Shown: positions 60,735 to 64,000 of the stretch, piece after piece | Layout of the letters: each line of letters begins with the position of its first letter | How positions within the stretch are numbered: the first letter of the stretch is position 1 | Origin: an uncultured Clostridia bacterium | GTDB lineage: Bacteria; Bacillota; Clostridia; Monoglobales; Monoglobaceae | Assembly (NCBI GenBank): GCA_910580105.1 | Contig: CAJTWN010000001.1 | Span: 186,001 to 250,000, forward strand | Direction of reading: 5' to 3' | Length of the DNA stretch: 64,000 nucleotides | Translations under genes and position numbers: made by a program | The notes under the pieces: generated by a model | What the model was told of the DNA's origin: nothing | The model's input: only the letters and a program-made list of their open reading frames with translations | The model's database searches: none

Positions 60735-61452
60735 ATTGAGAAACCGGTTTTTAAAATGGTTAATTCGTCTGAAACTAATAAGTCCCAAAGGTATTTTCTA
60801 TATTGGAGGGAATGAAACTCTGCCGCCGCCACTTACAAAAGAAGAGGAAGGGGATTTGATTTCAGCACTGAGCACCGGCGGAGATGTCAATGCAATCAAA
60901 AAAACTTTGATAGAACGGAATCTTCGTTTGGTGGTCTACATTGCGAGAAAGTTTGAAAACACGGGGATATGTGTAGAAGATTTGATTTCCATCGGTACAA
61001 TAGGACTGATTAAGGCAATTAATACATTCAAGCCGGACAAAAAAATAAAACTGGCAACTTACGCATCCCGTTGTATCGAAAATGAAATCCTGATGTTTCT
61101 GCGCAAAAATAACAATGTTCGATCAGAGGTTTCTATTGATGAACCGCTGAACGTTGATTGGGACGGCAACGAATTATTGTTGTCTGACATTTTGGGTACA
61201 GATGAAGATGTGACACAGCGGGGGATCGAAGAAGAAACTGACCGGCAGCTGCTGCGGATTGCGATGGAGAAACTCACAGAACGGGAACGGAATATCATGG
61301 AGCTTAGATTTGGTATTAACCGCGGCGGAAAGGAAAAAACCCAAAAGGAAGTTGCAGATTTACTTGGAATTTCCCAGTCCTATATTTCCAGACTTGAAAA
61401 ACGCATTATTCAGCGGCTTCGCAGAGACATTGACAAAATGATTAATGAATAA
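60709..61452 (+). CDS. sigE: RNA polymerase sigma-E factor precursor (early mother-cell sigma)
   Basis: The protein is 247 residues from the TTG at 60709, which has AAGGAG nine bases upstream; the earlier in-frame ATG lies within that region. The first 30-odd residues (LFELRNRFLKWLIRLKLISP) form the pro-sequence removed by SpoIIGA. The body, from YIGGNETLPPPL onward, is nearly the Bacillus sigma-E sequence: ERNLRLVVYIARKFENTGIC (2.1), DLISIGTIGLIKAINTFKPD (2.2), KLATYASRCIENEILMFLR (2.3-2.4), and region 4 ISQSYISRLEKRIIQRLRR. The sigG gene that usually follows is missing here. Confidence 0.97.
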   Translation: MKKSSSLFELRNRFLKWLIRLKLISPKGIFYIGGNETLPPPLTKEEEGDLISALSTGGDVNAIKKTLIERNLRLVVYIARKFENTGICVEDLISIGTIGLIKAINTFKPDKKIKLATYASRCIENEILMFLRKNNNVRSEVSIDEPLNVDWDGNELLLSDILGTDEDVTQRGIEEETDRQLLRIAMEKLTERERNIMELRFGINRGGKEKTQKEVADLLGISQSYISRLEKRIIQRLRRDIDKMINE

Positions 61453-61486
61453 TAAGCTGAATCTATATAATTAAAATTATACATAT

Positions 61487-61514
61487 AAATCCCAGCTGTT
61501 TACAGCTGGGATTT
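61487..61514 (+). terminator. hairpin after sigE (probable terminator)
   Basis: A perfect 12-base stem (AAATCCCAGCTG / CAGCTGGGATTT) with a TTTA loop lies 34 bases past the sigE stop, followed by GTCTTCTG. The T-run is weak, though A/T flanks exist on both strands. Confidence 0.65.
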
Positions 61515-61534
61515 GTCTTCTGATGTAGAAATAA

Positions 61535-61660
61535 TCCCCCAGTAGAACTGGGGAAAATGAGCGGAGTTACAATGCCCGCCATGTGCGCCGCAAGCGACGA
61601 GCTTTATGCAAGCCGCAAAATATAAGAAATGGTTAGAAAATATATCTTAAATAAAAAAAT
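61535..61660 (-). mobile_element. right part of an IscB/HEARO-type element lacking its nuclease gene
   Basis: On the minus strand this stretch follows the structured RNA at 61661-61781. It begins with an A/T-rich part (61610-61660) where the iscB gene would be expected but no frame remains. It then has a compact GC-rich segment (61565-61615, GCTCGTCGCTTGCGGCGCAC) and a terminal hairpin at 61537-61553 (CCCCAGT / ACTGGGG, loop TCT on the minus strand) followed by GATTATTTC. Terminal stem-loops of this kind are normal for elements moved by IS200/IS605-type transposases. The boundaries are approximate. Confidence 0.45.
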
Positions 61661-61781
61661 AGCGCGTTTTTACCCCTTTACGGGTGACAGTACGTAATTT
61701 CGTGTCCCTTTCGGAGGTTAAGCCGGTAATAACTCATTTTAGGGGCAGTGCAAGCCACCGGGCCAACCGGTAGCCTTGACT
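61661..61781 (-). ncRNA. HEARO-like structured RNA (candidate omega-RNA of an IscB element)
   Basis: Read on the minus strand from 61780, the sequence starts GTCAAGGCTACCGG, then GGCCCGGTGGCTTGCACTGC. It continues through CCCCTAAAATGAGTTATT, ACCGGCTTAACCTCCGAAAG (a GNRA-capped stem), TACGTACTGTCACCCGTAAA and GGGGTAAAAACGCGCTA. As I recall HEARO RNAs, the blocks ACCGGCTTAACCTCC-GAAA and CACCCGTAAAGGG-AAACGCG are among their conserved parts. Stems visible: CCGG/CCGG at 61758-61771, CC-GAAA-GG near 61710, ACCC/GGGT at 61671-61685, and CCCC (61742-61745) able to pair with GGGG (61673-61676). GNRA-type loops and a T7 run after the 3' end both favour the minus strand. A raiA-like RNA on the plus strand is the alternative considered. 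Confidence 0.55.
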
Positions 61782-61799
61782 AAATAAAAATATATTCTT

Positions 61800-62303
61800 T
61801 TATATTCGATATTCCATGATATAATCGTCCATTACATAGCCATGCCCAATATCTGTAACAACATTTTCAGTAATTTCAAATCCAAAATGTTTATAGACAG
61901 CAATTGCGTTGGCATTCTCTTTGTTTACGGTCAAATATAATATCTCTTTGTTTTGTTCTTCTGCAAAACATTTTGCAGTTAGAAAGAAGCGGCGTGCAAT
62001 TCCATTTTTCTGATAGGTTGGGTCAACATATATTTTACTGACAAAAAGTCGGTTGCTCTCCGGTTCAGGTTTAAGACCGCAAAATCCCAAAACTTTCTCT
62101 TTCTCTGCTGCAATATAATATCTATAATGGTCGCTTTGCACGGCCTCTGTAATGGCATGTACACTTTGATATTTTTCAAGCATATAATCGACCTGTTCAC
62201 GACCGATAAGTACATCGTAGGTGTCATGCCAGATTTTTTTTGCCAGGTTTGTAATTTCCTGAATTTCTTTTTCTGTTTCTGCAATTTTTATCTTGTATCC
62301 CAT
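61800..62303 (-). CDS. GNAT-family N-acetyltransferase
   Basis: The 167-residue protein is one complete GNAT domain: LAKKIWHDTYDVLIGREQVD, YYIAAEKEKVLGFCGLKPE, motif A LFVSKIYVDPTYQKNGIARR and the C-terminal YLTVNKENANAIAVYKHFGF. It resembles RimI/PhnO-like small-molecule or protein N-acetyltransferases; the acceptor is unknown. AGGAGG lies seven bases upstream of the ATG. Its stop lies about 20 bases before the HEARO-like RNA on the same strand, with no terminator between. Confidence 0.92.
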   Translation of the reverse strand: MGYKIKIAETEKEIQEITNLAKKIWHDTYDVLIGREQVDYMLEKYQSVHAITEAVQSDHYRYYIAAEKEKVLGFCGLKPEPESNRLFVSKIYVDPTYQKNGIARRFFLTAKCFAEEQNKEILYLTVNKENANAIAVYKHFGFEITENVVTDIGHGYVMDDYIMEYRI

Positions 62304-62373
62304 AGATATACCTCCTTGTTTATCTTAACATAGGAAAAGCTGACTGTCAATTATGCTGTAATTACATTTTAAT

Positions 62374-62402
62374 TTGACAAAGTGCAAAGATTATATTAAG
62401 AT
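62374..62402 (+). promoter_or_regulatory. sigma-A promoter of gtrA-lipoprotein operon
   Basis: A consensus TTGACA and TAAGAT are 17 bases apart, 24 bases before the ATG at 62427. Confidence 0.65.
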
Positions 62403-62426
62403 GATAGAAAATAAGGGGGAAAACGA

Positions 62427-62870
62427 ATGAGGATGTTATTTGAGAAATACTGGAAAAAGTATAAAGAATTTATATTATATTGTGTTTTTGGGGTTGGAAC
62501 TTTTTTGGTCGATGTTGGGATGACCTTTCTTCTCGATTCAATTTTTGTTGTTGGCGATAATTTTTGGATCCTGCATAGTATAACGATTTTTTCAACTTTG
62601 TCCGCCATCACATTTGCCTATGTGACAAATCGGTATTTTGTTTTTGAGAATCATGCTATTGGCAGTAAGGCCGTGGTAAAAGAGGCGCTTAGTTTTTATA
62701 CTGCCCGGATATTCACATTAATTTTGTCAGAAGTTTTTATTGAAATCACAGTTCGACATATGGGATTGGATGTAGTTTGGATGAAAATCTGCATTAATGT
62801 CATAGTTATTATCTTAAATTATTTGTTTAGTAAACTTTGGATATTTAAACCTTCAAAACCAGAGGAATAA
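62427..62870 (+). CDS. GtrA-like family membrane protein
   Basis: The 147-residue protein has four membrane segments and the GtrA pattern: YCVFGVGTFLVDVGMTFLLD, SALTFAYVTNRYFVFENHA-like AITFAYVTNRYFVFENHAIG, ARIFTLILSEVFIEI and NVIVIILNYLFSKLWIF. GtrA proteins are thought to flip or help transfer lipid-linked sugars for surface polysaccharides. AAGGGGGA precedes the ATG. The next gene starts four bases later; no glycosyltransferase partner is present in the window. Confidence 0.92.
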   Translation: MRMLFEKYWKKYKEFILYCVFGVGTFLVDVGMTFLLDSIFVVGDNFWILHSITIFSTLSAITFAYVTNRYFVFENHAIGSKAVVKEALSFYTARIFTLILSEVFIEITVRHMGLDVVWMKICINVIVIILNYLFSKLWIFKPSKPEE

Positions 62871-62874
62871 GACC

Positions 62875-63795
62875 ATGAGACAAACTTTTCTATCTCCGTT
62901 TATCTGTCTGCTGCTTGTACTTTCTTTTGTATCCTTAACGGCCTGCCAAAAGAATAATACTCCGGTGCATAACAGTGAAAAAAGTAAAGAGATTTATGCT
63001 TCAGATGAAAGTATTCATATACCGCTTTCTCCCATTTTTTTATATCAAAATTGTTATTATGGCACTATGTCCTTTGGGGATCCGGCAATGAAATTATTAC
63101 CCGTAGATGCTGTCTTATTTTGTATTTATCAGGATATGATTTATTATATCCCCCAAAGCAATGAAGATGAGGCAACCGGCCTATGGAAAGCCAATCTGGA
63201 TGGAACACATCCGGAAAAAGTGACAGAAAAAGTTTCTGCCTGGGGTTCGCCGACCATCATTGCCGGTAAAATTTATTCTTCGTATTTTGCTTCTGAAGGA
63301 AAAGAAGCAGCCGGCGTGTATGTTACCGATTTAAATACTTTGGAAGACCGTAAAATTTCTGAATCACCATGGTTAATATATGGATACGACAGTTCATATA
63401 TTTACTATCATCCCTCAGATAACACAGGTCATGCAGGTATTTTCCGCTCAAAATTGAATGGGAAAGAAGAAACCTTTTTATTGGACACAGAAGAACAAAC
63501 GTTAAGTAATATTGTCGTTTATCATGATAGTCTCTATTTCAGCCGTAAAAACGAAGAAGTATATGAAATTTGCCGGATGGATATAAATACACAAGAAGAA
63601 ATTGTATTAAAAAATAATTTATCTGATGGAAGATTTGACATTGCGGAAGGCAGGTTGTATTATTCGGTTGGTGATGGAGTGGAAATTTTGGATTTTGAAA
63701 ATGAAACAAATCTGCCGGCGGAAATTGTTTATGGACAAAAAACTGAAACTGCCAGGATGTTAATATTAAAAAATAAAGTATATTGGATAAATTAA
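62875..63795 (+). CDS. lipoprotein with beta-propeller-like (DUF5050-type) repeats
   Basis: The 306-residue protein has a lipoprotein signal (LLLVLSFVSLTAC, lipobox LTAC with the lipidated cysteine at about 24). Repeats containing IYY or LYF-type strands follow: DMIYYIPQSNEDEATGLWKA, KIYSSYFASEGKE, SSYIYYHPSDNTGHAGIFRS, DSLYFSRKNEEVYEICRMD and GRLYYSVGDGVEILDF. These fit DUF5050/TolB-like beta-propellers anchored outside the cell. The function is unknown. It follows gtrA by four bases in an apparent two-gene operon and ends at the terminator at 63794-63818. Confidence 0.85.
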   Translation: MRQTFLSPFICLLLVLSFVSLTACQKNNTPVHNSEKSKEIYASDESIHIPLSPIFLYQNCYYGTMSFGDPAMKLLPVDAVLFCIYQDMIYYIPQSNEDEATGLWKANLDGTHPEKVTEKVSAWGSPTIIAGKIYSSYFASEGKEAAGVYVTDLNTLEDRKISESPWLIYGYDSSYIYYHPSDNTGHAGIFRSKLNGKEETFLLDTEEQTLSNIVVYHDSLYFSRKNEEVYEICRMDINTQEEIVLKNNLSDGRFDIAEGRLYYSVGDGVEILDFENETNLPAEIVYGQKTETARMLILKNKVYWIN

Positions 63796-63818
63796 AAGGA
63801 GCCATTTGGGCTCCTTTT
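63794..63818. terminator. bidirectional terminator between lipoprotein and Dabb genes
   Basis: AAAAGGAGCC / GGCTCCTTTT, a 10-base stem with a 5-base loop, has T on the plus side and A/T-rich sequence on the minus side, between two convergent stops. Confidence 0.85.
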
Positions 63819-64000
63819 TAATATTCATAATCAACTGCTGTTCTGGCTATACGTACTTTTGCAACAAATTCCCTGACTTTTTGATGCGCCGGATGTGTAT
63901 CATATTGATGCAGATCATCAAAGGTTGAAAATTCAGCAATCAAAGCAGCATCATATTCCCCGCCATTTTGATTGATACCAACATTTGCAGAAAGAAGTCC
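63818..64000 (-). CDS. Dabb-family (stress-responsive alpha/beta barrel) protein, N-terminus beyond the right edge
   Basis: The minus strand from the last base of the window to the TAA at 63818-63820 is open for 60 codons, so this is the C-terminal part of a gene that continues to the right. The readable part contains VGINQNGGEYDAALIAEFST, FDDLHQYDTHPAHQKVREFV and the final VRIARTAVDYEY. These match Dabb domains: the YxxHPxHxxV motif and the closing basic-to-DYE strand. The usual length is about 97-100 residues, so about 40 are missing. The role is unclear; such dimeric barrels occur in stress and polyketide enzymes. Confidence 0.85.
   Translation of the reverse strand, partial: GLLSANVGINQNGGEYDAALIAEFSTFDDLHQYDTHPAHQKVREFVAKVRIARTAVDYEY

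Noticed and set aside
61560..61790. raiA-type or another large plus-strand RNA instead of HEARO
   Set aside because: The plus strand also folds, but GNRA-type loops, the T7 run and the remembered HEARO blocks all favour the minus strand. Kept only as the stated alternative, to be settled with covariance models.
1..64000. CRISPR arrays, tRNA or rRNA genes, prophage
   Set aside because: No regularly spaced direct repeats, tRNA-like cloverleaf ends, rRNA stretches or phage structural genes were seen on either strand.

Overview
The window is a 64 kb stretch of chromosome from a moderately low-GC, anaerobic, endospore-forming Bacillota (Clostridia-like) bacterium. The evidence is an oxygen-sensitive class III ribonucleotide reductase, FeoAB ferrous-iron uptake, the sporulation pair spoIIGA-sigE, GdpP-type c-di-AMP turnover, Gram-positive ribosome binding sites (AGGAGG), GTG/TTG starts decided by those sites, and several proteins with 'copper amine oxidase N-terminal' (stalk) domains. 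Most of the window is core chromosome. No prophage, CRISPR array, rRNA or tRNA gene was found.

Layout. 1-3.7 kb (minus): a catabolic-looking operon of two Gfo/Idh/MocA oxidoreductases and two TIM-barrel sugar epimerase/isomerases (one gene runs off the left edge), divergent from an AraC regulator. 4.7-7.2 kb (minus): a long ADP-ribosylglycohydrolase-family protein and a second AraC regulator. 7.2-9.6 kb (minus): nrdD behind a promoter overlapped by NrdR-like boxes. 9.7-17.4 kb (plus): smc-ftsY, then rplS-lepB-rbgA-rnhB-yraN. 17.4-24.5 kb (plus): dipeptidase, aminotransferase, an unrecognised 477-residue protein, purB, proC and a lysophospholipase-like hydrolase. 24.6-30.3 kb: murA, a tiny secreted peptide, a CNNM/CorC transporter, an SCP2 protein and feoAB. 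30.4-42.4 kb (plus): a long information-processing run (MazG-like, YybS-like, gdpP, rplI, dnaB, tilS, hpt, aminotransferase, trpS, then a WecA/TagO-type transferase and wecB for wall-polymer precursors). 42.4-52.5 kb (plus): a GNAT, a YjbR-like protein, dnaE-birA with two small membrane proteins, uxaC, a stalk-domain protein and thiW. 52.7-59.5 kb: LysR, a stalk-DHHW fusion, an Mrp-type Fe-S carrier ATPase, TetR, an iron alcohol dehydrogenase and an EamA transporter. 59.5-61.5 kb: spoIIGA-sigE behind a Spo0A-type promoter. 61.5-64 kb: a structured-RNA element, a GNAT, GtrA, a lipoprotein and a partial Dabb protein at the right edge.

The most interesting non-coding feature is at about 61.54-61.78 kb on the minus strand. 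It is a compact element whose right part folds and reads like a HEARO RNA, the omega-RNA of IscB transposon nucleases, but no IscB gene remains. A second remnant at 56.36-56.46 kb looks like the right end of an IS200/IS605-type element. The most interesting coding anomaly is the C-terminus of NrdD, where the usual glycyl-radical loop appears to have been removed or rewritten between two otherwise conserved flanks.

All assignments come from reading motifs and gene order; no database search was run. Promoters are calls from -35/-10 matches and spacing.
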